Assembly (NCBI RefSeq): GCF_004310285.1
Contig: NZ_SISF01000029.1
Location: 39,412-103,411, forward strand
DNA length: 64,000 bases
Direction of reading: 5' to 3'
Source of the DNA: Agrobacterium cavarae
Lineage (GTDB): Bacteria; Pseudomonadota; Alphaproteobacteria; Rhizobiales; Rhizobiaceae
Below the pieces are notes generated by a model. That model saw nothing but the letters and a program-made list of their open reading frames with translations, made no database searches and was not told the origin of the DNA. The first letter of the stretch is position 1; every line of letters starts with the position of its first letter. This document shows, piece after piece, positions 1 to 8,280 of this stretch. The position numbers and the translations under genes are program-made.

Positions 1-26
1 ATAATTCAAGACTATCGAGATTTTAT

Positions 27-47
27 CGGCCTCCCAAGTGGAGGCCG
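27..47. repeat. short inverted repeat (hairpin)
   Basis: An 8-base perfect stem (CGGCCTCC / GGAGGCCG) with a 5-base loop. It may be the end of a terminator for a gene outside the window, but no T-tract follows on either strand. Confidence 0.35.
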
Positions 48-152
48 AAGTCGTATTTATCCTTAGCACAAAGACTCGCCTCTCATTTTGACACCTCCCC
101 GATACCGCGATTCCATCCTGTTGAAACAACGGGAAAGTAAACGGAGGCAGGC

Positions 153-338
153 ATGGCGAGTCATGAAATCCATGGTGGGCAAGTCAACGCCTACCGGCGG
201 GTGACCTCGCCTGGCGTTGCTCCGCATCTCTCGACGGCCTCGTATCGCACCGACGCCAAGGAGATGGGGCTTGAGCAGGCGAAAGCCTTTGCTAAAAATT
301 GGTATCTTCTTTTGGGCGCAGGCTGGCAGCGGGATTGA
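153..338 (+). CDS. small hypothetical protein, possibly frame-split
   Basis: A 61-residue reading frame preceded by a good Shine-Dalgarno (GGAGG about 6 bases before the ATG), which is the main reason to list it. The product has no signal peptide, membrane segment or motif I recognise. The last residues (about 50-61) look unlike the rest. From about position 335 to 421 another frame reads as a plausible charged, helical tail (MSAEAAKKFDQQHAIITEG, then a stop), so the gene may carry an old frameshift near 290-335, or these may be two unrelated open stretches. The opposite-strand frame over 191-424 looks like its shadow. No function is proposed. Confidence 0.35.
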   Translation: MASHEIHGGQVNAYRRVTSPGVAPHLSTASYRTDAKEMGLEQAKAFAKNWYLLLGAGWQRD

Positions 339-489
339 TTAAGACCGAGAAGATGTCTGCCGAAGCCGCCAAGAAGTTTGACCAGCAACACGCGATCATC
401 ACGGAAGGTGAGCGCAGCTAACAAGCCCGTTCAGCTTCCGGCGTAGTGAAACGTCGATATGACATCACGGCAAATGCCTCTCGAAAGTC

Positions 490-1455
490 CTACACCTCAT
501 CTCTACTGTCGGTTTTGGCAAATACGCGCCCGATTGTGTTGAGCAGCAGTTGGGCGGCCAGGATCGCGGTCGAACCGGTATGATCGTAATCGGGTGCCAC
601 TTCCACCAGATCGACGCCGACGATCGATCCTTGTTTGGCAAGGCCTGCAATCAGTTCCAGCGCTTCATAATAGATGAAGCCGCCATGGCTCGGTGTACCG
701 GTTCCTGGTGCGATTGAGGGATCGAAGCCGTCGATATCGATTGTTAGGTAATATCTCTTTCCAGTCGGAATACGATCCAAAACGGCATCGATGCCAAGCT
801 TTCGGATTTGGCGGACCGAGAGAATATCGGAGCCCTGAGCGCGGGCGTAATCGTAACCCTCCTTGGCCGTCGAGGATACGTTGCGGATACCAAGTTGTGT
901 CATGCCGGTGACCCAAGGCTTCTCCGAGGCGCGGCGCAGCGGGCTGCCATGGCCGAAGCGAACGCCGTGGCGCTCATCAACGAAATCGAGATGCGCGTCG
1001 AACTGCACGACATGGATCGGTTCCTGCTCGCTGAAAGCATTGATGCATGGAATATTGATCGAATGATCGCCGCCGAGCACGACAGGCAGCGCTCCCGCCG
1101 CAAGAATCTTGCGAACGCCGAACTCTATGTTGGCATGGCTTTTCATTGTGTCCGTGTGGACGATATCCGCGTCGCCGAGATCCACGATGCGAACGCCTTC
1201 CAAATAAGTGACGTCATCTTCATGATCGTAAGCGCCAGCGTGACCGAAGGCGAAAAGCGTCGAGGCTTCGCGGATGCTGCGCGGCCCGAAGCGTGCGCCG
1301 GCGCGCCACTGGGTTCCAAAATCGAAGGGTGCGCCGAGGACAGCGACATCGGCGTCGATCTTGTCCCAGTTCTCCACGTAGGGACTTTTGGCAAAGGTGG
1401 AAATGCCAACGAAGGGTAGGTTTAACCGTCCATTGGCGTAGCCGTGGGCTGTCAT
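490..1455 (-). CDS. speB: agmatinase / ureohydrolase family protein
   Basis: A 321-residue binuclear manganese ureohydrolase, the family that removes urea from agmatine, guanidinobutyrate or related guanidino compounds. All metal-ligand motifs are present: GGDHS (His131), FDAHLD (Asp153, His155, Asp157) and DIDGFDP (Asp240, Asp242). Length is normal. An AAGGA Shine-Dalgarno lies about 7 bases before the ATG. It is the last gene of a run (binding protein, two permeases, ATPase, this gene) and starts 18 bases after the ATPase stop, so the importer probably feeds this enzyme. Agmatine, arginine-derived guanidines and guanidinobutyrate cannot be told apart from sequence; agmatinase is the family default. 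Confidence 0.85.
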   Translation of the reverse strand: MTAHGYANGRLNLPFVGISTFAKSPYVENWDKIDADVAVLGAPFDFGTQWRAGARFGPRSIREASTLFAFGHAGAYDHEDDVTYLEGVRIVDLGDADIVHTDTMKSHANIEFGVRKILAAGALPVVLGGDHSINIPCINAFSEQEPIHVVQFDAHLDFVDERHGVRFGHGSPLRRASEKPWVTGMTQLGIRNVSSTAKEGYDYARAQGSDILSVRQIRKLGIDAVLDRIPTGKRYYLTIDIDGFDPSIAPGTGTPSHGGFIYYEALELIAGLAKQGSIVGVDLVEVAPDYDHTGSTAILAAQLLLNTIGRVFAKTDSRDEV

Positions 1456-1473
1456 GCTTATTCCTTTCGGGCA

Positions 1474-2253
1474 TCAAATCGCGCGTTCGCGCCAGGTTTC
1501 CAGAAATTGAGAGAGACGGTCGCTCTTTGGCGTTGCGAAAAGCACATTCGGTGCGCCTTCTTCGACAATCCTGCCGGCATCCATGAAGACGACGCGATTG
1601 GCGACATGTGCGGCAAAACCCATTTCGTGGGTCACGATCACCATCGTCATTCCTTCCGAAGCGAGCGATTTCATCACGGAGAGGACTTCGCCGACCAGTT
1701 CGGGGTCCAGTGCCGAGGTTGGTTCGTCGAACAGCATCACCTTCGGCTTCACGGCCAAAGCTCTGGCGATCGCGACACGTTGCTTTTGTCCACCGGAGAG
1801 GCCTTCGGGCCAGCGGTCGGCAAAGGATAGCAGTCCGACCTTACTCAGCATTTCGCGGCCGATATCTTCTCCCCTTGCGCGTGAGAAGCCATGGACCAAC
1901 CGCAATGCGAGCGTCACATTGTCCAGCACGTTCAAATGCGGCCATAGGTGGAAATGCTGGAAGACCATTCCTATCGGGCGACGGGTATCGGTCAATTCCT
2001 TATAGCCCGCCTTTTCGCGTCCAAGGGGTGTCTCGCGCCATCCCAGCATCTTGCCAAAGATGTGAACCTCGCCCGCATCATAGGCGTCGAGAAAGGCAAG
2101 CGAGCGGAGCAGGGTGCTCTTCCCAGATCCGGAAGGCCCGATAATGCAGGTGACATCGCCATCTTGAATATCAAGATCAATGCCCTGCAATACGGTCTTG
2201 TCGCCAAATCGCTTCTCAAGTCCGCGAACGGAAATGGCTGCCGGTCTCGTCAT
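1474..2253 (-). CDS. polar amino-acid ABC transporter ATPase
   Basis: A 259-residue ABC ATPase of the GlnQ/HisP type that powers uptake across the inner membrane. Visible motifs are Walker A (GPSGSGKST, about 39-47), signature LSGGQKQRV (about 152-160) and Walker B followed by the D-loop ([12 protein letters not shown], about 172-183). The start lies one base after the upstream permease stop, giving tight coupling. It belongs to the five-gene operon ending in the agmatinase-family gene, so a basic or guanidino compound is the likely substrate, by inference from context. Confidence 0.92.
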   Translation of the reverse strand: MTRPAAISVRGLEKRFGDKTVLQGIDLDIQDGDVTCIIGPSGSGKSTLLRSLAFLDAYDAGEVHIFGKMLGWRETPLGREKAGYKELTDTRRPIGMVFQHFHLWPHLNVLDNVTLALRLVHGFSRARGEDIGREMLSKVGLLSFADRWPEGLSGGQKQRVAIARALAVKPKVMLFDEPTSALDPELVGEVLSVMKSLASEGMTMVIVTHEMGFAAHVANRVVFMDAGRIVEEGAPNVLFATPKSDRLSQFLETWRERAI

Positions 2254-2254
2254 C

Positions 2255-2905
2255 TCAGGAACCTCTCAGGGCGAAGTGGCGCTCCAGAGCGCGTCCCGAC
2301 TTCGACAGAATTTCAACAAGGGCCCAGTAGAGCAGGGCGATGGTTAGGTAGGGCGTCACGACGCTGAAGCTGATCGAGCTGATCGTTCCGGCTACCTTCG
2401 TCAACTCTCCAACAGTGATCACAGAGAGAACAGCCGACTCTTTCAAAAGCGCGATGGCTTGACCCACGCAGGGCGGCAGCGTCAGGCGAAGGGCTTGCGG
2501 AAGCTCTACGTGCAGAAAGCGCTGCCCGCGTGTGAGGCCCAGCATTTCTGCGGCTTCGCGCTCTCCCTTGGGAACGGTGTTGAGGCCTGCGCGAAAAATC
2601 TCCGCGAAAGGACCTGCACCATAGATGCCAAGTCCGAAGGTGCCGGCCACATAGGGACTGAGCAACAGCCCGATCTGCGGTCCGCCGTAGTAGAGAATGA
2701 AAAGCAGGAGGGCGAGAGGCGCGCCCCTGGCAAACTCGACATAGGCCCTGGTCAAGAGTGCAAGGGGGCGAAAGCTGCTGCGTAAACCAGTGGCGAGTAC
2801 GATGCCAAGCAGGGCAGCAATAGTGACGCCGCTTGCCGAGACTGTGATCGTCGTGAGCAGTCCGGCAAGATAGAGCGGCAGGTCAGTGATAAAGCCGGTC
2901 ATCAA
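2255..2905 (-). CDS. polar amino-acid ABC transporter permease (second)
   Basis: A 216-residue inner-membrane permease of the HisM/HisQ family with about five membrane segments. The cytoplasmic EAA loop that contacts the ATPase is visible ([18 protein letters not shown], about residues 132-150). Its ATG overlaps the stop of the upstream permease by four bases (ATGA), typical of co-translated permease pairs. The two permeases should form the heterodimeric channel of this importer. Confidence 0.92.
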   Translation of the reverse strand: MMTGFITDLPLYLAGLLTTITVSASGVTIAALLGIVLATGLRSSFRPLALLTRAYVEFARGAPLALLLFILYYGGPQIGLLLSPYVAGTFGLGIYGAGPFAEIFRAGLNTVPKGEREAAEMLGLTRGQRFLHVELPQALRLTLPPCVGQAIALLKESAVLSVITVGELTKVAGTISSISFSVVTPYLTIALLYWALVEILSKSGRALERHFALRGS

Positions 2906-3552
2906 TTTTGCCCTCTGCGTGACAGGCGTCTCTCAAGCATTAATCCCAGAGCGGCGATCAGGATGCCGACTGCAACATAGAGAATGAGGGCTGAGGCATA
3001 GGCTTCCAGGGGGCGAAACGTCGAGGACGCGACCTGTTGGGCGCGGCGGGTCAAATCCGTCACGGCGATGACCGAGACGAGCGAGGAGTTCTTGACCAGA
3101 GCCTGCATTTCTCCCACCAGCGCTGGCAACATAGCCCGTACAGCCTGGGGGACCTCGATGTTGATAAAGATCGCGGAGGGAGAGAGACCCAGCATTCTTG
3201 CCGCCTCGATTTCGCCTTTCGGCACAGCCTGAAGCCCCGCCCGATAGATTTCCGATTGGAACGCCGCCGTGTTGAGCGCCAAGGCCAAGGTGGCGGCAAC
3301 GATCGGCTCAAGCTCAAGCCCGAGGAATGGAAGAATGTAGAAGGTGATCAAAAGCTGTACGAGGATCGGTGTTCCGCGCCAGAAGGAAAGATAAAGCGCT
3401 GCCGGGACGCGCGTCCACCGTCTGCCACGCGCGCAGGCGGCCAACAGAAGAGCCAACGGCGCGCCGAAGAGAAGCGCCGTCAGACTGATCGTCATTGTGG
3501 TGGTGAGGCCATCGAGAAGCGCGGGCCAGATATGTGCGACTGTCCTGTCCAT
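2902..3552 (-). CDS. polar amino-acid ABC transporter permease (first)
   Basis: A 216-residue HisM/HisQ-type permease, similar in length and layout to the following permease, with the EAA-loop motif KGEIEAARMLGLSPSAIF near the middle. It lies 17 bases after the binding-protein gene and overlaps the next permease gene by four bases. It probably forms the membrane channel together with that protein. Confidence 0.92.
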   Translation of the reverse strand: MDRTVAHIWPALLDGLTTTMTISLTALLFGAPLALLLAACARGRRWTRVPAALYLSFWRGTPILVQLLITFYILPFLGLELEPIVAATLALALNTAAFQSEIYRAGLQAVPKGEIEAARMLGLSPSAIFINIEVPQAVRAMLPALVGEMQALVKNSSLVSVIAVTDLTRRAQQVASSTFRPLEAYASALILYVAVGILIAALGLMLERRLSRRGQN

Positions 3553-3569
3553 GGCCGACCCGTCCTATC

Positions 3570-4412
3570 TTATTCAGCGGCAGGGAGAGTCTCTGGAAGT
3601 TCCATCGGGGCGCCGAACCACTTTTTCTGGAGCTCCGCAAGCTTGCCGGATGTGTTGAGCTTGACCAGTTCGGTGTCCATCAGCGCATTCAGCGATGCGC
3701 TGTCGGCATCATTGCGGCCTGCCCAGGAAAAATAGGTCTTCGGCCCGAAGGTCGGCAGAACGACTTCGAAGACGTCGGGCCGCTGGCGGGCGGCTTCCAG
3801 AAGATTGGGAAGGGAATTGACGACAGCCTGGATACGGCCAGCGCCGAGATCGGCGTAGGCTTCGGAAAAGTCCGTATAGGTGGAGACGGTCACCGGACCG
3901 CCTTTGTCCTTCAGCGTTGCGGCAAAGGTCTCAAGCGCGGCGAGCTGCGCGGAGCCGGCCTGAGAACCGACCGCCTTGCCGGCGATATCTTCCGGCTTGG
4001 TGATGGTTGCATCGCCCTTGCGCTTCAGTAGCGCCATGGTTGCATCGGCGATCGGAGCCGAGAGATGGTAGGCCTTCATGCGTTCCGGCGTGACGGTCAC
4101 GGAGGTGACGACATAATCGAAGCGGCCAGCCGCAAGGCCCGGCAGAATGCCCTGCCACGGCAGGTCCAGACGCTTGAGTTCGACGCCCGGCAGAGCCTTC
4201 ATGATTTCAACCATGATGTCGGCGGAGTATCCGACGATCTTGTCGTCTTCGACGAACTCGAAAGGCGCAAAGCGGGCTTCTGTGGCAACGGTAAAGACTT
4301 TGTCCGCTTTGATTTTGTCGAGAAGATCTGCAGCGTTCGCGGCGGTCGACGACAGGATAGTGACGAGCGCTGCGCCGAAAAGCAAAGCTCTGGAAATGGA
4401 CGATGGCATCAT
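3570..4412 (-). CDS. periplasmic polar amino-acid binding protein
   Basis: A 280-residue family-3 solute-binding protein, first gene of the importer operon. A type I signal peptide is clear, with hydrophobic core LLFGAALVTILSS and cleavage after ANA (about residue 27). The mature part begins with the usual DKIKADKVFTVATEARFAPF pattern and has the YSADIM region typical of amino-acid binders. It captures substrate in the periplasm for the permease pair encoded next. Substrate specificity is inferred only from the agmatinase-family gene at the end of the operon. Confidence 0.9.
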   Translation of the reverse strand: MMPSSISRALLFGAALVTILSSTAANAADLLDKIKADKVFTVATEARFAPFEFVEDDKIVGYSADIMVEIMKALPGVELKRLDLPWQGILPGLAAGRFDYVVTSVTVTPERMKAYHLSAPIADATMALLKRKGDATITKPEDIAGKAVGSQAGSAQLAALETFAATLKDKGGPVTVSTYTDFSEAYADLGAGRIQAVVNSLPNLLEAARQRPDVFEVVLPTFGPKTYFSWAGRNDADSASLNALMDTELVKLNTSGKLAELQKKWFGAPMELPETLPAAE

Positions 4413-4518
4413 GGTTTGTTCCCCGGTTGTTTATTCTGCCAACGAACCATGGACATCAGCGCAAAAAAATAGGAAAGATGTGGAGTTCACATTAGAAAAG
4501 ATGATGTAAGGTCGTCTC
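4413..4518. promoter_or_regulatory. divergent promoter region of importer operon and LysR gene
   Basis: This 106-base gap separates the start codons of the importer operon (leftward) and a LysR gene (rightward). It is AT-richer than its flanks, and LysR operators normally lie in such gaps. I could not fix a T-N11-A box or -10/-35 elements with confidence. Confidence 0.5.
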
Positions 4519-5448
4519 ATGCAATTTGCCCAGTCAGATCTCCGGGCTCTCACCGTGTTTCGCGCAGTGGTGGAGCATAAGAGCTTTCTCGGCGCGCAGA
4601 TCACGCTTGGCCTCAGCCAGTCCGCTGTCAGCTTCCACATCAAGGCCTTAGAAGACAGGCTTGGCTACAAGCTTTGCCGCCGCGGGCGCGCGGGCTTTGA
4701 ATTGACAGATCGCGGTGCGATCGTTCATGCGAAATCGAAAGCGTTGTTTCTGGCACTCAACGCCTTCGAAAGCGAAATCGGCACGTTGAAAAACAGGATT
4801 ACCGGAACACTCAGGCTGGGGTTGGTGGACAACACCATTACCGATGCGGACTTGCCCATTCACCGCATCATTGCCCGCATCAGCGACAAGGCGCCGGAAG
4901 CACGCCTTGAACTGGTCATCGATTCACCGGACGCATTGCTCGCAGAAATCGCCAATGGCGGTCTCGACATTGCCATCCTTCCGGAAACGGAACCCTACCA
5001 GGGCCTCAAACTGTCGCGCCTGCGCGATGAGATGCATTCCCTCTATTGCGCCAAAGGACATCCACTTTTCACTGCAGATGAGGCGGACATTTCCGTGCAG
5101 CGCGTGGAAGGCTTCGACTTCGTCGTCAGGCCCTATGCCAATATGCGCGAGTTGCAGTATTTTCCTGGAGCGCGTGCCAAGGCCTCCGCCTCGAACATGG
5201 AGGCGCAGGCGATGTTCGTGATGTCAGGCCGATATCTCGGCTATTTGCCGGATCATTACGCGGCCGATTGGGTACAGAAAGGCATCTTGCGCGCCCTTCT
5301 GCCGAAAGAAGGCCGGATCAATTCTCCCTTCATCATCGCCACTCGTCTGGGCGAGAGGCCATCGACAATCCTGGACTTCTTCATTCGCGAACTGGCGGGA
5401 CTTGCATCGGAGACCCTGCATCGGAAAAAGCCGCTCATCGGAAAATGA
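4519..5448 (+). CDS. LysR-family transcriptional regulator
   Basis: A 309-residue LysR regulator. The N-terminal winged helix-turn-helix is clear (about 10-65, with LSQSAVSFHIKALEDRLG as recognition region), followed by a periplasmic-binding-like effector domain from about residue 95. It is transcribed away from the amino-acid importer/agmatinase operon, the standard arrangement for a LysR protein that controls its neighbour in response to the imported or degraded compound. The inducer is unknown. Confidence 0.9.
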   Translation: MQFAQSDLRALTVFRAVVEHKSFLGAQITLGLSQSAVSFHIKALEDRLGYKLCRRGRAGFELTDRGAIVHAKSKALFLALNAFESEIGTLKNRITGTLRLGLVDNTITDADLPIHRIIARISDKAPEARLELVIDSPDALLAEIANGGLDIAILPETEPYQGLKLSRLRDEMHSLYCAKGHPLFTADEADISVQRVEGFDFVVRPYANMRELQYFPGARAKASASNMEAQAMFVMSGRYLGYLPDHYAADWVQKGILRALLPKEGRINSPFIIATRLGERPSTILDFFIRELAGLASETLHRKKPLIGK

Positions 5449-5586
5449 TGAGATGGTCCCGATCCAGACCAACGTTGGTTCTGCTTGCTCTGTCGCGCCG
5501 GCCGCTTGAACCTCAGATGGGAATTTAAATCCCTGACGCAGCGAAGGAGTGGGCCGCTGGTCCTCATTCTTTCAAGAGCGCCACTG

Positions 5587-5610
5587 TGAGCCTCTCGTTG
5601 AAGAGGCTCA
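5587..5610. repeat. inverted repeat between convergent genes
   Basis: A perfect 9-base stem (TGAGCCTCT / AGAGGCTCA) around a 6-base loop. Its right arm overlaps the stop codon of the leftward J-domain gene, and the rightward LysR gene ends 138 bases before it. It may act as a shared transcription end, but there is no T-tract on either side. Confidence 0.4.
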
Positions 5611-6213
5611 GCAAAAGCCGTTCAGTTTAAGGATTCTGTACGCTTCAATCGAGGCTCGAAGCGCATCCTCAGAATTGCGATCTCCTTGATTGGCGTCGGG
5701 GTGGTGCATTTTGAGCCTTTCCTTGTAGCGGCTCTTGATCTCTTCCGATGTTGCTTGGTGACTGAGGCCCAGAGTGTCGAAAGCCTTGGCTTCGAGCGTC
5801 TTGAGCTTTCTTTGTTGGCCACCGGTCGTCGTTTGCCCTTGTCTCACGCCTTTGCGAGCATTGAGGGTTTTTGCCGAGCCTGAACGAACAGACGATGGTA
5901 GCGGAGCTTCGGTTGGCTCGTTCACGCGCTTTCCCAAAGTCGGCCGCGCACCCATTGTCGCTTCCTTTTGATAGCGGGCGACGTCGGGACTCGATGGTGC
6001 CGCGGTGAAACTGTATCCCTTATTGTAGGCAGCCACATGCTCAAGGCAGAAGAGCAGGTAGAGACCTTCAGCACCTGGGCCAACCGGGGCGCGGTGCGTT
6101 CCAATCTTTTCACACCCATCCCACTGGCACTTTGGTCCCTTGGGCTCGCTTGCCGCTGGCGAGCGTTTGCGAGTGGACCGAAGACCTACGAATATTTTCG
6201 AATCATGCGTCAT
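5608..6213 (-). CDS. J-domain (DnaJ-like) protein
   Basis: A 201-residue protein with a C-terminal J domain (about 143-200) bearing the invariant HPD tripeptide at 171-173, which stimulates Hsp70 (DnaK) ATPase. The N-terminal part has a possible metal site (Cys29, Cys34, Cys56, His59) in the pattern CQWDGC ... FCLEH that I recall from a rhizobial J-protein family. The frame is open further upstream, but the residues before MTHDSKIF look like non-coding translation and family members start near here, so I chose this ATG. It lacks the G/F and Cys-repeat regions of true DnaJ, so it is a specialised co-chaperone. Confidence 0.8.
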   Translation of the reverse strand: MTHDSKIFVGLRSTRKRSPAASEPKGPKCQWDGCEKIGTHRAPVGPGAEGLYLLFCLEHVAAYNKGYSFTAAPSSPDVARYQKEATMGARPTLGKRVNEPTEAPLPSSVRSGSAKTLNARKGVRQGQTTTGGQQRKLKTLEAKAFDTLGLSHQATSEEIKSRYKERLKMHHPDANQGDRNSEDALRASIEAYRILKLNGFC

Positions 6214-6428
6214 TGAGACTATATGGACGCGGCGGGCCCTTTGGGCAACTCCGGAAGTCTTTTGCAATCTCACTTCGTCGCTCGTCGTGAAAGCATGCCT
6301 GTGACCGGACCCCGGCGTCTGTAAGTCGCACCTCACCAAAACGAGCGGGTCGTCTGGCCAACAAGGTTGATCTGCCGGTGCCGCTGTGTTCTGAAGAACG
6401 AAAATCGCATAGGGGTTTGACTGCAGGG

Positions 6429-7409
6429 ATGACAGAACAGTTTGACATGTTTCCGGATCGGGATTCGCGCGCCAAGGTAGCGTTGCATCGACCGTCGAAA
6501 TCCGGCAAATCTGATCGGCAAGCCCCATCCCTGACGGAAGAGGAGATGGTCCGTTCTCTGTTCGAGACTGGGCGATATCGCATCCTGACGAAACTGGTGC
6601 CCCGTGCGATCACACCCGTTCCTCGGCCTGGATACCCTCTTCGCGGCGTCATCCTTGATACGGAGACCACAGGCCTTGATGCTCGAAAGCATGAGATCAT
6701 CGAGATTGGGGCGGTCGCCTTCACCTTCAACGCCATGGGTCAGATTGGCGATGTGACCGGCGTTTGTGGCGGACTGCGAGAGCCGGGCGACTCCATTCCG
6801 GCTGAGATCACCAAGCTCACGGGGATCACAGACGATATGGTGACCGGGCAGGCGATCGATATGACGGCACTTGAGGCGCTGATCGAGCCTGCCGACTTGC
6901 TGATTGCCCACAATGCCGGCTTCGATCGGCCTTTCTGCGAGGTGTTTTCGGGGATTTTCTCCGGCAAGGCATGGGCTTGCTCTCACTCTGAGGTCGATTG
7001 GTCGTCGCGGGGATATGAAGGCACGAAGCTTGGATATCTGCTCGGACAGGCTGGATATTTTCATGAAGGACATCGTGCGGTCGATGACTGCTATGCACTC
7101 TTGGAGGTCCTGGCCCGACAGGTGGACGGATCGGCTTCCATTGCTTTTGCCGAACTTTATGAGGCGAGCCAGAGGTCACGGGTGAGGATTTTTGCCGAGA
7201 ACAGCCCCTTCGATATGAAGGATCACTTGAAAGGACGAGGCTATCGCTGGTCCGACGGAAGTGACAGTCGCCCGAAATGCTGGTGGATCGAGGTCGGTGA
7301 AGACGGTCTCGATGATGAACTTCAGTATCTCAGGGCGGAGATATACAGATATCCTGACGTCGATCCCCCGATCAGACGTCTCACCGCCTTCGATCGGTTC
7401 CGGGCGTAG
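6429..7409 (+). CDS. 3'-5' exonuclease, DnaQ/DEDDh family with C-terminal ExoX-like domain
   Basis: A 326-residue protein with a complete DEDDh nuclease core: ExoI DTETTG (Asp77, Glu79), ExoII HNAGFDRPF (Asp166) and ExoIII HRAVDD (His215, Asp220). About 60 residues precede the core. A C-terminal segment (about 252-315, with GYRWSDG and WWIEV) matches the small accessory domain found after some ExoX-like nucleases. It probably trims 3' DNA or RNA ends; it is not the replicative epsilon subunit by context. I chose MTEQFDMF as the start; the 17 residues upstream in frame look spurious. It is divergent from the J-protein gene. Confidence 0.82.
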   Translation: MTEQFDMFPDRDSRAKVALHRPSKSGKSDRQAPSLTEEEMVRSLFETGRYRILTKLVPRAITPVPRPGYPLRGVILDTETTGLDARKHEIIEIGAVAFTFNAMGQIGDVTGVCGGLREPGDSIPAEITKLTGITDDMVTGQAIDMTALEALIEPADLLIAHNAGFDRPFCEVFSGIFSGKAWACSHSEVDWSSRGYEGTKLGYLLGQAGYFHEGHRAVDDCYALLEVLARQVDGSASIAFAELYEASQRSRVRIFAENSPFDMKDHLKGRGYRWSDGSDSRPKCWWIEVGEDGLDDELQYLRAEIYRYPDVDPPIRRLTAFDRFRA

Positions 7410-7671
7410 CGCACCTCGGTCGCCGCACCCAGAGCGCGAGGCATCTCTTCTAGCACATTGGCCTCACGGCCTTTGCGCCTAGCCCCCGATTGCCGTCAAA
7501 TCGCTTGCCGCCTCGATGCCGGTCCCATGTTTGGCCTGCTTATCCAGAGACGTGTTGGCTCGAGGCTTGCGCGAAGCTGACCGAAACGGCGAATATCAAA
7601 TGCAGCGTGCGACCATTTCTGCCTTCGCTCAGTTAGCAGCCAGAAGGCAATTTTGAGCAGGAATGACGACC

Positions 7672-7962
7672 ATGTCTCAGCGTTTAGAAATGACGAAAAT
7701 GGTGATGCAGATGCACGAGAAGAACCTCGTACTGATGAACATTCTTCGCGATATAGTAGAGAATGAAACCACGAGCAACGTTGGTGCGAACGCGACAGAA
7801 GAGGAAATCGCCCTCCGGCTCGCAGACAAAGCCGTTCGTCGGGCCGAGATACTTGGCGAAATTCGTCATGTCCTGCGTCAAGAGGACATTGCTCGCCACA
7901 CGTTGGCGAGGGCCAAGAAGACGCCTTCTTCGCCACGATACGCATATACGCGCGATCACTGA
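7672..7962 (+). CDS. small hypothetical protein, mostly helical
   Basis: A 96-residue charged protein without signal peptide or membrane segment. Residues 1-85 are predicted by eye to be largely helical (many Glu, Arg, Leu, Ala). Two in-frame ATGs exist, at 7663 and 7672; I prefer 7672 because an AGGA lies about 9 bases before it. The opposite strand is open over the same stretch, so coding status is uncertain. No family is recognised. Confidence 0.4.
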   Translation: MSQRLEMTKMVMQMHEKNLVLMNILRDIVENETTSNVGANATEEEIALRLADKAVRRAEILGEIRHVLRQEDIARHTLARAKKTPSSPRYAYTRDH

Positions 7963-8280
7963 GTTTTATTGCGGCACATTTGTTGGAGGGAGCAGAGCTG
8001 AGCGCATTAGGACGACGAGGAATTCTTCGTTCCAAACGATGTCGTTCGAGCAGCCGCTTTTCGCAAGCAATTCAGTGACCCCGACGGTTACAGGTTGACC
8101 AAGATTGACCCAAAGCAAGTGGGCCTGCCATCATCTGGCATGCTGTGACGAGACCGAGTTCACGTTTTGAAATGAACGGTCACGGAAAATGAGTTTTCAT
8201 TTTGTGCCATCGCGGGCATGTGTTTGTGAAAGTTCGTATGGGCCATCGCTCGACGATTCGCGAAGTAAAGAGCTGACAGC
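7963..8280. other. intergenic region, nothing recognised
   Basis: Some 318 bases between a small hypothetical gene and the FabMG-like gene. I see no convincing reading frame, repeat, RNA or terminator. It presumably holds the promoter of the following gene. Confidence 0.5.

Noticed and set aside
7496..8035. 179-residue minus-strand frame over the small hypothetical gene
   Set aside because: Composition (Ser, Arg, Trp, Cys scattered) looks non-coding, and no ribosome site is visible. The plus-strand frame is only slightly better and is given low confidence.
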